From: Methylobacter sp.
Lineage (GTDB): Bacteria; Pseudomonadota; Gammaproteobacteria; Methylococcales; Methylomonadaceae
DNA: 64,000 nucleotides
Assembly (NCBI RefSeq): GCF_030680395.1
Contig: NZ_JAUXVR010000041.1
Span: 1 to 64,000 of the forward strand
Reading direction: 5' to 3'
Shown: positions 12,254 to 21,811 of the stretch, one piece after another
Position numbering within the stretch: the stretch's first letter is position 1
How the letters are laid out: every line of letters begins with the position of its first letter
Notes under the pieces: generated by a model
The model's database searches: none
Seen by the model: the letters and a program-made list of their open reading frames with translations, nothing else
What the model was told of the DNA's origin: nothing
Program-made: the position numbers and the translations under genes

Positions 12254-13452
12254 TAGCGTCCCCTTGCGTCACGACCGCGAGTTGAAGTTCGCACAGCGGG
12301 CTGCGCCGCTTCAACCGCTGAATGAGGTGGTTGATCTGCTGTGCTTTGAGGAACATTGGGTTGCTGAATCGAAGGCTGATGCTGGATCATTTTATCTAAT
12401 GGCAGGTAAAGCATATTATTACTGCCTTTAACATCAACCATCACGGTATTGGTTTCACTCAATACGGATTCCATAGCTTCGATATAAAGACGTTTTCGGG
12501 TCACATCCGGCGCTTTAGTATATTCAGCAAGCAATTTTGAAAAACGGTTGGATTCACCTTCTGCCTGAGCAATAACCTGTTCTTTATAGCCCTCGGCTTC
12601 CTGCATTTTTCTGGCTGCGGCACCGCGTGCTTTAGGAACAACGTCATTGGAATAGGCTTCCGCCTCATTAATCAAGCGCTGCTCATCTTCACGCGCCTTA
12701 ATAGCGTCTTCAAATGCGTTTTGTACCTGTTCAGGCGGCTGTGCATCCTGAAGGTTGACACTGGTGATCTGAATACCGGATTTGTAGCTATCCATAACCT
12801 CTTGAATTTCCTTTTTAATCTGAGCCACGACTTCACTACGGCCTTCGGTTAAAACAAAGTCCATTTCGCTGCTGCCGATGACTCCGCGCTGCGCACTTTC
12901 AGTAACTTGTTTCAAGGTAGCTGCAGGATTGACTATGTTAAAAACAAATTCTTTTGCGTTTTTAACTTGATACTGTACAGCTAGGCGGATATCGACAATA
13001 TTCTCATCTTTGGTCAGCATTAATGCTTCTTTCGGCACCGAGCCAAGAGTCTGTTCATTGCCTCCGCTACGATAACCTACTTCGATATAACGCTGCTGTT
13101 TAACATCAACGATATCAACTCGCTCAATAGGCGCCGGTAAATGCCAGTTCAAACCTGATTGAGTTGTGGCAACATATTTACCGAACCGGGTTTCAACACC
13201 ATGCGTACCTTCATTAATAATATAAAAGCCGCTTAATCCCCATAACGCTACTGCGCCAGCTGCGAGAAAACCAAGACTTTTCCATGGAGGAGTGCCGGAA
13301 GAGCTACCATCGCCTTCTTGTCCGCCGCGAAAAAAACCACTTAACTTTTCTTGCAATGAACGTATTGCTTCGTCTAGATCAGGTGGACCTTTTTGGTCAC
13401 CACGACCGCTCCAGGGGTCTTTCTTATCGCCGCCAGGCTCATTCCAGGACAT
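12253..13452 (-). CDS. hflK: FtsH protease modulator HflK
   Basis: Partner of HflC in the FtsH-modulating complex. 399 residues: a glycine/aspartate-rich cytoplasmic N-terminus (MSWNEPGGDKKDPW, typical of HflK), one membrane helix at about 62-82, the SPFH/Band-7 domain (about 85-260), a charged helical region with NLQDAQPPEQVQNAF, and a low-complexity Gln/Pro/Ala tail ending RTSTRGRDARGR. It is separated from hflX by 114 bp and overlaps hflC by one base. Confidence 0.95.
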   Translation of the reverse strand: MSWNEPGGDKKDPWSGRGDQKGPPDLDEAIRSLQEKLSGFFRGGQEGDGSSSGTPPWKSLGFLAAGAVALWGLSGFYIINEGTHGVETRFGKYVATTQSGLNWHLPAPIERVDIVDVKQQRYIEVGYRSGGNEQTLGSVPKEALMLTKDENIVDIRLAVQYQVKNAKEFVFNIVNPAATLKQVTESAQRGVIGSSEMDFVLTEGRSEVVAQIKKEIQEVMDSYKSGIQITSVNLQDAQPPEQVQNAFEDAIKAREDEQRLINEAEAYSNDVVPKARGAAARKMQEAEGYKEQVIAQAEGESNRFSKLLAEYTKAPDVTRKRLYIEAMESVLSETNTVMVDVKGSNNMLYLPLDKMIQHQPSIQQPNVPQSTADQPPHSAVEAAQPAVRTSTRGRDARGR

Positions 13453-13566
13453 AACTTTGCTCCATATAGGTTACTTAAACTTACCAATTCATGTTCGACA
13501 TTCTATCGTAAATATCGGCGAAAGGCTAAAAACCGACCACTTTCACCTTTCGCCTTTAGCCTTTTT

Positions 13567-14832
13567 TCAAAATACTTCCTCAATCTCAACCGTTTTCAGC
13601 AAACCCAAATATTTTGTATCAATTTCAACAACTAATTCACAGGCACCAAAATCATCAGTTTTCTCACTGATTATCCTTGCGCATGCAAATAACTTAGCCC
13701 TTATATCCCCTTGATCAGGCTGCAAATAACACGTTCTTTTGACTTTGGTATTTGAAAATATTTCGGCCAACGCCTGATAAAGCAGATCAACACCGACTCC
13801 TGTTTCGGCTGACAACCATACCCGAACAGGATTACCGACATCATCCCGCTCAATCCGCGGTTGGATGTCAGTCAATAAATCTATTTTATTAAAAACTTCA
13901 AGTTGCCTGACTTCATTAGCCTTAATATCTTCAAGCACCTGATTGACCTGATAGATCGTCTCAGCCCTGTCATCACTGCTGGCATCAATTACATGCAATA
14001 ATAAATCCGCTTCGCTGGCTTCCTGCAACGTGGATTTAAACGCCGCCACCAGTTCATGCGGTAAATGTCGTATAAAGCCCACCGTGTCGGCCAAAACAAT
14101 TTCGCTGCTATTGGGTAGCTTGCAGTTGCGCAAGGTCGGATCGAGGGTGGCAAACAACTGATCTGCCACGTAAATATCGGCACCCGTCAGTTTATTAAAC
14201 AAGGTTGATTTACCGGCATTGGTATACCCCACCAGAGAAACCGATGGCACTTCGGCTTTTTTTCTTTTGCTGCGTCCCTGATGTCTTTGTTTATCGACTT
14301 TATCCAAACGCTGTTGAATTTGTTTAATGCGTAAACCCAATAACCGCCTGTCGGTTTCGAGCTGCGTTTCACCCGGTCCGCGAAGTCCGATACCGCCTTT
14401 TTGACGCTCCAAATGCGTCCAACCGCGAACCAGTCGGGTCGATAAATGCTGCAATTGCGCCAACTCAACCTGTAGTTTACCTTCAAAGGTTTGCGCACGC
14501 TGGGCAAAAATATCAAGAATCAGCCCATTTCTATCGACTACCCGAACGCCCAAAAAGCCTTCAAGATTTCTTTCCTGACTGGGTGAAAGCGGGTGATTAA
14601 ATAAAACAATGTCAGCTTCATAGGTTTCGATAATATCTTTAAGCTCTTCAAGCTTACCTTTGCCGACAAAATATTTTGGATCAGGTTTTTTGCGGCTGCC
14701 TGTTAATACATAGACAGGATCGGTTCCTGCTGACTTAGCCAGCTCTTTTAATTCTAAAAGATCTTCCTGCATGGAGCGAAGTGTCAGATGAACAAGGACT
14801 GCTCGTTCGCCTGATTCGGGACGATCAAACAA
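13567..14832 (-). CDS. hflX: GTPase HflX
   Basis: Ribosome-associated GTPase that in E. coli splits stalled 70S ribosomes under stress. 421 residues: the HflX N-terminal domain (about 1-195, with KPDPKYFVGKGKLEEL and FNHPLSPSQERNLE), a linker helix, then the G domain with G1 GYTNAGKSTLFN, G3 DTVGFIRHLP and G4 NKID. The C-terminal tail is short. It lies 105 bp after hfq on the same strand in the usual hfq-hflX-hflK-hflC order; miaA, often upstream of hfq, is not adjacent. Confidence 0.96.
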   Translation of the reverse strand: MFDRPESGERAVLVHLTLRSMQEDLLELKELAKSAGTDPVYVLTGSRKKPDPKYFVGKGKLEELKDIIETYEADIVLFNHPLSPSQERNLEGFLGVRVVDRNGLILDIFAQRAQTFEGKLQVELAQLQHLSTRLVRGWTHLERQKGGIGLRGPGETQLETDRRLLGLRIKQIQQRLDKVDKQRHQGRSKRKKAEVPSVSLVGYTNAGKSTLFNKLTGADIYVADQLFATLDPTLRNCKLPNSSEIVLADTVGFIRHLPHELVAAFKSTLQEASEADLLLHVIDASSDDRAETIYQVNQVLEDIKANEVRQLEVFNKIDLLTDIQPRIERDDVGNPVRVWLSAETGVGVDLLYQALAEIFSNTKVKRTCYLQPDQGDIRAKLFACARIISEKTDDFGACELVVEIDTKYLGLLKTVEIEEVF

Positions 14833-14937
14833 TTAAATACCCCATAGGCGTGATTATAAAAAAGCTTTTGTTTTCCAGGCACATGTAATCGTGCTGCAGA
14901 TTTATCGGCAGTAGGGAACGCTCATACAAAGGGTTAA

Positions 14938-15177
14938 TCATTCGTCATTGGGCTCGTTGTCATGCGTCAGCTTTACTGCTTTACTGGGCACAATGGTAGA
15001 TATAGCATGTTTGTAAACCATCTGACTTGACGTATTTTTCAGCATAACCACGTACTGATCAAATGAGTCTACCTTCCCCTGTAACTTTATCCCGTTAACA
15101 AGGAAAATAGAAACAGGTGTATGCTCTTTTCTAAGCGCATTTAAGAAATTATCCTGTAAATTTTGACCTTTTGACAT
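14938..15177 (-). CDS. hfq: RNA chaperone Hfq
   Basis: Hexameric Sm-like RNA chaperone for small-RNA regulation. 79 residues: proximal-face N-terminus [15 protein letters not shown], Sm1 motif ([20 protein letters not shown]), and Sm2 motif [12 protein letters not shown] with the conserved KHA. The C-terminal tail is very short and acidic (HDNEPNDE), shorter than the E. coli tail. The 278 bp upstream, before the fumarase stop, are AT-rich and probably hold its promoter. A clear AAGGAG-type site precedes the start. Confidence 0.98.
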   Translation of the reverse strand: MSKGQNLQDNFLNALRKEHTPVSIFLVNGIKLQGKVDSFDQYVVMLKNTSSQMVYKHAISTIVPSKAVKLTHDNEPNDE

Positions 15178-15455
15178 CCGATTTCTCCTTATTATTTTAA
15201 AACTATTGATTAAGATAACTGCAATTACAAATCAATACAAATCAATACTCCAGTTTCAGAATATTTTTAGCTAAAACTGCGCATATTTTGAGTTTTCCTG
15301 ATTTCACCTTGTAATCACAAAATACAATGGGGTACATTTTTATAAATTCAAGCAGGTTTACCTTTAGCCATCGACATAATCTTTGCACTCATTTTTATCT
15401 AACGTTTGATGACATCACCGACTGTTGAATCTGCTAGACCGATAAAAAACCGGAT

Positions 15456-16982
15456 TTAATTTTCCTCAATAACTGGAATCCTGCCAATTCTGACTTGCCA
15501 GACCTTTGGCGCGATTTGATGTACCGAAACGCCCTCAGTATTTACAGCCACCGTAACCGGCATATCCTCAACAACAAACTCGTGAATGGCTTCCATGCCA
15601 AGATCTTCAAAAGCGACAATACGTGATTTACGGATGGCTTTTGACACCAGGTAAGCCGCACCGCCAACCGCCATTAAATAAACGGCTTTATGCTTTTTAA
15701 TGGCGGCAATTCCCTCCGGCCCCCGCTCGGATTTACCGATCATGCCGAGCAAGCCGGTTTTGTCCAGCATGACTTCGGTGAATTTATCCATGCGTGTTGC
15801 CGTAGTGGGACCTGCAGGCCCGACTACCTCATCGCGAACCGGATCGACCGGCCCTACGTAATAAATGAATTTGTTAGTAAAATCGACGCTGTCAGGCAAT
15901 GCTTCGCCTCGTTCAAAAAGCTCGGCCATGCGCTTGTGCGCCGCATCCCTTCCGGTCAGCAGGGTGCCGCTAAGCAATAAGGTTTCTCCCGGCTTCCAGC
16001 TCTCCAGATCCTGCTGAGTCACGGTATCCAAATTAACTCTGCGGGCAGTAGCGCCTGCGTCCCAGGTAATTTCAGGCCAATCTTCGAGACGCGGCGGCTT
16101 GAATTCGGCAGCGCCACTACCATCCAGAACAAAATGCACATGCCGGGTGGCGGCGCAATTAGGAATGATCGCAACCGGTTTGTTGGCCGCATGGGTTGGA
16201 TAATCGTTGATTTTAATATCCAGCACTGTGGTAAGACCGCCCAAACCTTGAGCACCGATACCCAACGCATTGACTTTGTCATACAGCTCCAGACGCAGCT
16301 CTTCAAGCGAATTGCAAGGGCCGCGCGCGATTAACTCGTGAATGTCTATCGATCCCATGCATGCCTGCTTTGCCAACAGCATGGCTTTTTCAGCCGTACC
16401 GCCTATGCCTATGCCCAAAATGCCGGGCGGACACCAGCCCGCGCCCATGGTAGGAACGACTTTCAACACCCAGTCAACAATACTGTCGGAAGGATTGAGC
16501 ATCGCAAACTTTGCTTTAGCCTCAGAACCTCCGCCTTTGGCGGCTATTTCGATGTCGAGCGTATCGCCGGGCACGACTTCCATGTGAATCACCGCCGGAG
16601 TATTATCTTTGGTGTTGATGCGCTTACCTGCCGGATCGGCCAGTATCGAAGCGCGCAAAACGTTATCAGGATGCCGATAAGCACGTCGAACACCCTCATT
16701 AATCATATCGGCGACACTCATATCGGCATCCCATCGAACATCCATGCCGATTTTTAAAAATACTGTAACAATGCCGGTATCCTGACAAATCGGGCGATGG
16801 CCTTCCGCACACATCCGGGAGTTGATTAGAATTTGCGCCATCGCATCCCTGGCCGCCGGATTCTCTTCTTTTTGGTAGGCCTCATGCATGGCTTGGATGA
16901 AGTCCAGCGGATGATAATACGAAATATACTGCAAAGAATCGGCAATGCTTTGAATAAGATCGTCTTGACGAATGATGCTCAT
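15456..16982 (-). CDS. fumA: Class I fumarate hydratase (iron-sulfur, single chain)
   Basis: Oxygen-sensitive 4Fe-4S enzyme interconverting fumarate and malate in the TCA cycle. 508 residues hold both the alpha-like region (about 10-290) and the swivelling beta region (about 325-500) in one chain. Candidate cluster ligands are the cysteines in RPICQDTG, GAGWCPPG/RGPCNS and IPNCAATRH. GPTTATRMD and GKSERGPEG mark the C-terminal part. The paralogous L(+)-tartrate dehydratase family is the main alternative, but tartrate dehydratases are usually two chains. It is a single gene, in the same direction as hfq but 278 bp away. Confidence 0.9.
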   Translation of the reverse strand: MSIIRQDDLIQSIADSLQYISYYHPLDFIQAMHEAYQKEENPAARDAMAQILINSRMCAEGHRPICQDTGIVTVFLKIGMDVRWDADMSVADMINEGVRRAYRHPDNVLRASILADPAGKRINTKDNTPAVIHMEVVPGDTLDIEIAAKGGGSEAKAKFAMLNPSDSIVDWVLKVVPTMGAGWCPPGILGIGIGGTAEKAMLLAKQACMGSIDIHELIARGPCNSLEELRLELYDKVNALGIGAQGLGGLTTVLDIKINDYPTHAANKPVAIIPNCAATRHVHFVLDGSGAAEFKPPRLEDWPEITWDAGATARRVNLDTVTQQDLESWKPGETLLLSGTLLTGRDAAHKRMAELFERGEALPDSVDFTNKFIYYVGPVDPVRDEVVGPAGPTTATRMDKFTEVMLDKTGLLGMIGKSERGPEGIAAIKKHKAVYLMAVGGAAYLVSKAIRKSRIVAFEDLGMEAIHEFVVEDMPVTVAVNTEGVSVHQIAPKVWQVRIGRIPVIEEN

Positions 16983-17109
16983 CGGAGGTTCCCTTGCTAT
17001 ATAGTTGCTAATAATTCAGTTGACATATTATATATTATGGATTCAGGGCTACCTGACATTATTCAATGCTGATTGATGCAAATCAATCCAAGGTTCACCC
17101 GCACGGGCA

Positions 17110-17948
17110 CTAGAAAAACGGGTTGCTATCCAAGGCAAAGCCCGCGGCATTCCTGTGCCCTCCTCCACCAAAACTTAAGGCCAGATGACCTACGTCGTAA
17201 TCACCGATTGAGCGAAGCGAGAACGTCCATTGTTGTTTTCTGCCGTCATATTGATACGTCATCCCAAACGTGCCTGACTTTTCGGCCAGCACATGCCCAA
17301 GATCGCTTGAAAATAATGACGGAGCATTAACGGCAAGCCCAACCTGACCAGCCACCGAAACGCTATGTGCAGATTTGGCGAGCCTTTGCACCATTCCGGA
17401 AAATTGCTCAACCTGTATCCGCCCTACTGCCAACAGTTCCGCCAGGTCAAGCGCACCTATTTCGGCAAAAGCGATCGGCATTCTTTCATACAGTGCCGTT
17501 GTTATCTCTCGGGTTCCGTCCAGCTTGAAGCGCCAAAGATCACGGTCTTCGATATGCAACAGAATCTTGGGTGGCTTCAGATCGTGGAAAAAATACTGCC
17601 AGGTTAAAACGCAACCACTCCGGGACATATCGAAATTGATCGACAGGTTTTCAGGAGGTGGCTGTACCTTAAAAAAGGCATCGCATTGTTCCATTGCGGT
17701 CATATGGTGATCGATCAGTATGACCTGGCCTGCTTTTTCGCTGAAGCATCGATCAATAGCTGTGGCGAGTAGGAATAATCTAATATATAGAGTATCGCTC
17801 CCGGTTCAAAATCGGGAATATCGTCGCCATAGCGAGCCGGAATGTAACGAACTTGATTGCCTAACTTGCAAAATGCACTCCATGCTGCGCCTAAACCATC
17901 CAAGCAATCGGCATGATAAATAACTAAGATTTCATTGGTTTCTAACAT
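17110..17948 (-). pseudogene. DHH/DHHA1 phosphoesterase, split by a frameshift
   Basis: The first part (17715-17948) begins MLETNEILVIYHADCLDG and stops early. The second (17110 to about 17738, other frame) continues with the DHH motif (VILIDHHMTAM) and ends in a DHHA1 signature GGGGHRNAAGF. Together they make one protein of about 279 residues, a DHH-family phosphoesterase probably acting on nucleotides or short oligonucleotides. The frames switch at a run of five A on the coding strand (T at 17734-17738); adding one A or removing two restores an unbroken reading frame. This could be a sequencing or assembly slip, a recent mutation, or polymerase slippage. No other lesion is visible, so decay, if real, is recent. 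Confidence 0.8.
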
Positions 17949-18353
17949 GCTCTTAAAATCCCTGTGTACTTGTATGGGTCAAGGGCTATTGCCCAGCAAT
18001 TCGATCCTACATTTTACACGACCCGAGCCCTAATCATAAGCGTACACTCTGATTTTCAGGTATTAATGCCAAAAAACCGCTTTACAGCCTAGCCATACTG
18101 ACAATGAGAAACGAATATACAATCAGTAAGCTGCGCTGAATATTAAGTATCAAGCCATTTGGTTTGACCAGCCCGACGGGCTGAATATTGAATTTTTGCT
18201 TGCCTTGCAATGTAACCTGCGGTCCCTTGAACTCTGCCATTCCGGCTATGACGCTTAAGCTTGTTCGATGCGAGGCACAGAGGTTATTTAACTTGATTTT
18301 TTCAGCGTATAAGATTAACCGCGCTTGCTTGTTTTACCGCTGTTACTTAGTGG
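17949..18353. other. Intergenic stretch without a recognisable gene
   Basis: About 400 bp between the DHH gene start and the RlpA-like stop. It should contain the DHH promoter near its left end. I see no conserved reading frame, RNA gene or repeat family. Confidence 0.5.
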
Positions 18354-18803
18354 TTATAATGCTTCGTTACGACTTAGCGGTGTAATTTCTACAGACCCTA
18401 ATCCCCGGATACCCAGTTCTTTTGCAGCTGCATAGGATAAATCCATATCCCTTTTTCCGTAAAAAGAACCTCGGTCATTGATGCGAACAACAACGCTACG
18501 ATGATTTTTCAGGTTGGTCACTTTAGCGTAAGACAAAAGAGGTAGTGTTTTGTGTGCGGCAGTCATGGCATACATATCATATTTTTGGCCGCTGGCCGTC
18601 TTTTTGCCGTGAAACTTAGAGCCATACCAGGAGACTGTACTTCGATGATTATCTGACTGATGTCTGGCTTTATGAGTTGCTGCCGAAGAGTGTTTGGAAG
18701 CCTTATGACCGGAGCGATGTTCGGACGCTTCGGCTGTTGATATTGGGTTAACAAAATAACTGCACATAAAAAAAACAGGAACTGCTAGCATGATTTTATT
18801 CAT
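18354..18803 (-). CDS. rlpA: RlpA-like septal/cell-wall protein (DPBB domain)
   Basis: Exported protein of 149 residues with a signal peptide (about 1-26, ISTAEA cleavage region), a His/Ser/Lys-rich spacer (about 27-55) and a double-psi beta-barrel domain starting VSWYGSKFHGKKTASGQKYD and containing VVVRINDRGSF and DLSYAAAKELGI. RlpA proteins bind denuded septal glycan and some are lytic transglycosylases. This one lacks the C-terminal SPOR domain and has no clear lipobox, so it is a short RlpA-family member rather than the full protein. The gene is single, divergent from the small membrane gene. Confidence 0.85.
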   Translation of the reverse strand: MNKIMLAVPVFFMCSYFVNPISTAEASEHRSGHKASKHSSAATHKARHQSDNHRSTVSWYGSKFHGKKTASGQKYDMYAMTAAHKTLPLLSYAKVTNLKNHRSVVVRINDRGSFYGKRDMDLSYAAAKELGIRGLGSVEITPLSRNEAL

Positions 18804-18993
18804 AGGGTAGAGCCTTTTTTATTTAAATCTGGCTCGATTTTAACTTAGCGAGTCTTAAGCTTGGCTTAAGCGCGCAAAATCAATGCCTTGTAAAAAAAGC
18901 TCTCTGGGCAGCATTCACATTAAAAATTCTTTTGTTAATTAATTTCACAAGTATTGTATTATTCCGGCTTTTTTAAGATTTCAGGAATCCATT

Positions 18994-19143
18994 ATGAACA
19001 GCTATGAACAGGGAAAAAAGGCCAGACGCATCGCTTCGGTAGTTTATATCTTAATAATGGCCGTAGTTATGGGCGGAACCTACCTGTCGCAACAGCAAAA
19101 AGAAGCTGCTGATAAAACATCGCAAAACTCACCCCGTGATTAG
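18994..19143 (+). CDS. Small single-helix membrane protein, 49 aa
   Basis: A short frame, MNSYEQGKKARRIASVVYIL onward, with a basic N-terminus, one hydrophobic helix at about 13-29 and a polar tail ending SPRD. The positive-inside pattern suggests Nin-Cout. AGGA sits about 7 bp before the ATG and an AT-rich promoter-like region lies upstream. No family is recognised. It stands alone between the divergent RlpA-like gene and the GGDEF-EAL gene. The sequence composition is protein-like, but the case rests only on the frame and its ribosome-binding site. Confidence 0.55.
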   Translation: MNSYEQGKKARRIASVVYILIMAVVMGGTYLSQQQKEAADKTSQNSPRD

Positions 19144-19515
19144 ACAATATCGATTTTAAAATACAAGACCGCATCAACCGAACTGACAGCATTAGTTTAA
19201 AGAACTGCTTACTATTTCCACTGACAATCGATTGAAAAAAGACCTGCTCTTGACCTATTAATATAGGTTTCGGATGCCGACTTACAGCCAGAAGTTATCA
19301 TTCGCAAAAGAGTATGGGCTAAAAAATTTAGCCTTAATACAGCCTGAATTGCACCAGCCAGGTGCCTCTGCACCATTTCAACACAAATCAATCCTTTATC
19401 TGCCCTGCAATGGTCTGCTCTATAGGCGTTCCGCCTTTCGGTATGAATATTGCTTATTGCCTAATACACAAACTAGCCATTAGTCAATTTTTCATTTCCT
19501 GATATTGGAAGGCAG
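19144..19515. other. Leader region before the GGDEF-EAL gene
   Basis: 372 bp without a supported gene. I looked for a c-di-GMP riboswitch, since the next gene handles that messenger, and did not find the GEMM core. GGCGTTCCGCC near 19427 can form a small hairpin. Confidence 0.4.
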
Positions 19516-21639
19516 ATGTCTTCATCCTTAATCACTAAAAATTTTAGCCCCAACCTGAGAAAATTATTGCAGGACAGAGAGCGTATGCTGAGCACTCTCA
19601 TGAGCAATCTTAAAGGGATGGTGTATTGCTGCCTGCTGGATGAAAACTGGACCATGGTATTTGTCAGCGATGGCTGTAATAGACTGACCGGCTATGATGC
19701 CGAGGATCTGCTTTTTAACCACCGGATCACTTATGAGGTGCTGACGCTGGAAGATGACCGTGCTTGGGTGCGCGATAGAATTGACAGTGCGGTGAAGTCC
19801 GGCAAACATTTCGATCTGGAATACCGCATTACGCATGCCAATGGCAGTATCCGCTGGGTGCATGAGAGCGGGGGACCGCTGTTCAACGAAATGGGAGAAC
19901 TGGAGGCGCTGGAGGGATTCATTCAGGACATCACCCGCCGCAAACAGAGCGAGCAACAGGCGCACGAAGCGGAAGAGCGCTACCGCTCCATTTTTGAAAA
20001 TGCCATGGAAGGCATCTATCAGACCAGTCCCTCCGGGCAGTATCTCAACTTTAATCCTGCGTTGGCTCGTATCTATGGTTACGATTCGGCAATCGACCTG
20101 ATGCATGGCATTCGCGATATCCAAAAGCAGCTTTATGTCGATCCCGGCAAGCGCGCCGAATTTATCGCATTGATGAAAGCGCATGGACATGTACATAACT
20201 TCGAAGCACAGGCTTACCGTAAAAATGGCGATATTATCTGGATCACCGAGAACGCACGCGAAATCCGCGACGCTGCAGGAGAGCTGCTGTTCTATGAGGG
20301 CTCAGTGGAAGATATTTCCGAGCGCAAGGACTACGAGCGCCAGATCGAATACCAAGCGACGCATGACAGCTTGACCGGGTTGCTGAATCGCACCTTGCTG
20401 GCAGACAGGCTTCAGCAGTGCATGAGCTTTGCAGACCGAAACGGCACCAAGCTGGCTGTAGCTTTCGTCGATCTTGATCAATTCAAACTAATCAACGACA
20501 GCATGGGTCACCACGTCGGGGATGAACTGCTGGTGACTATGGCCAGGCGGTTATCGAACTGCGTACGCGAATCCGATACGGTGGTGCGGCTAGGCGGGGA
20601 TGAATTCGTGCTACTGCTAACCAGCCTACAAAAAGTCGAGGACATCGCACAGAGCATGCAGCGCATTCTTGCCGCAGTAACAACCCCTTGGCTGATTGAG
20701 GGGCGCGACTTCGTCGTTTCCTGCAGTATCGGCATCGGCATATATCCTGACGACGGACCTGACCCCAACACACTGCTCAAGAATGCCGACTCTGCAATGT
20801 ACAAAGCCAAGCAATCGGGTCGCAACAATTTCCAGTTTTATACCAGCGAGCTCAACAAAGTATTGACGGAGCGGATGGAGATTGAATATCGCCTGCGCCA
20901 CGCGATGGAAAATGAAGAGTTCTTGCTGTACTACCAGCCCAAGGTCGACTTCGCAACCGGCAAGATATGCGGAGCCGAAGCGCTGATCCGCTGGCAGCCG
21001 CCGGGCGAAGCCATGATACCGCCCTTGAATTTCATTCCGATAGCCGAAGAGACCGGACAAATCGAAGAAATTGGCCATTGGGTACTGGTCAACGCCTGTC
21101 GCAAGGCCGGCGAGCTAAAAAAGCTTATGGGACGTCCCATCCCTGTCGCCGTCAACGTGTCGCCGAGACAGTTCCGGCAACTTGATCTGGTCAATATGGT
21201 GGAGTCTGCGCTCAAAAATACAGAACTCGATCCGCAATGTCTGGAGCTGGAGATTACCGAAAGCAGTCTGGCCCAAGACCCTGTTAATTTCATCAAAACT
21301 CTACATGACCTCAAGACACTGGGCGTCAAGCTGTCGATTGACGATTTCGGCACCGGCTATTCCAGCATGGCTTATCTCAAGGACTTTCCGGTTGACCGGC
21401 TTAAGATCGACAAGACCTTTGTCGGCGATTTGGAAACCGCGTCGGCCAATATCGCCATCCTTAAAGCCATCGTCGCGCTTGGACACAGCTTGGGCCTGAA
21501 GGTGGTGGCGGAAGGCGTGGAAACGGCCTATCAGCAAGCATTTCTGCACGGGATCGGCTGTGATGAATTACAGGGCTACTACTTCAGCAAACCCCTGCCG
21601 GCCGAGGCGTTCGTGGAATTGCTGACTAACAATGCTTGA
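19516..21639 (+). CDS. PAS-PAS-GGDEF-EAL cyclic-di-GMP protein
   Basis: Cytosolic 707-residue regulator without membrane segments. Order: PAS/PAC (about 28-145), second PAS/PAC (about 155-275), GGDEF (motif near 360 with an RESD I-site five residues before) and EAL (GAEALIRW near 486, DDFGTGYSS near 608, and the later LGLKVVAEGVET). Both output domains keep their catalytic motifs. It resembles the C-terminal half of the larger protein at the left edge of the window. The chosen start follows a GGAAGG-like site. No partner gene is adjacent, and a strong hairpin lies downstream. Confidence 0.93.
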   Translation: MSSSLITKNFSPNLRKLLQDRERMLSTLMSNLKGMVYCCLLDENWTMVFVSDGCNRLTGYDAEDLLFNHRITYEVLTLEDDRAWVRDRIDSAVKSGKHFDLEYRITHANGSIRWVHESGGPLFNEMGELEALEGFIQDITRRKQSEQQAHEAEERYRSIFENAMEGIYQTSPSGQYLNFNPALARIYGYDSAIDLMHGIRDIQKQLYVDPGKRAEFIALMKAHGHVHNFEAQAYRKNGDIIWITENAREIRDAAGELLFYEGSVEDISERKDYERQIEYQATHDSLTGLLNRTLLADRLQQCMSFADRNGTKLAVAFVDLDQFKLINDSMGHHVGDELLVTMARRLSNCVRESDTVVRLGGDEFVLLLTSLQKVEDIAQSMQRILAAVTTPWLIEGRDFVVSCSIGIGIYPDDGPDPNTLLKNADSAMYKAKQSGRNNFQFYTSELNKVLTERMEIEYRLRHAMENEEFLLYYQPKVDFATGKICGAEALIRWQPPGEAMIPPLNFIPIAEETGQIEEIGHWVLVNACRKAGELKKLMGRPIPVAVNVSPRQFRQLDLVNMVESALKNTELDPQCLELEITESSLAQDPVNFIKTLHDLKTLGVKLSIDDFGTGYSSMAYLKDFPVDRLKIDKTFVGDLETASANIAILKAIVALGHSLGLKVVAEGVETAYQQAFLHGIGCDELQGYYFSKPLPAEAFVELLTNNA

Positions 21640-21709
21640 CTCGACTTCAGGTTCCGGTCAAAGCTGATCAACGGATTAACTGTTACAAATCATCTCTATC
21701 AGCGTAACA

Positions 21710-21738
21710 GGATGCGGTTCCCGGTGGGAACTGCATCC
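21710..21738. terminator. 13-bp stem-loop between convergent genes
   Basis: Arms 21710-21722 (GGATGCGGTTCCC) and 21726-21738 (GGGAACTGCATCC) pair fully with one G-T wobble across a 3-base loop. It lies between the convergent GGDEF-EAL and HpnN-like genes. There is no T-tract, so it is a probable rather than canonical terminator. Confidence 0.5.
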
Positions 21739-21811
21739 GGTACACCACTCGAAAAATTCTCGTTATGTTGAGAAGCCCAAAACTATAAATCCCGGTCGAA
21801 TTCGACGGTAG

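Noticed and set aside
19144-19515. c-di-GMP riboswitch before the PAS-GGDEF-EAL gene
   Set aside because: The conserved GEMM core and tetraloop-receptor pattern could not be found.
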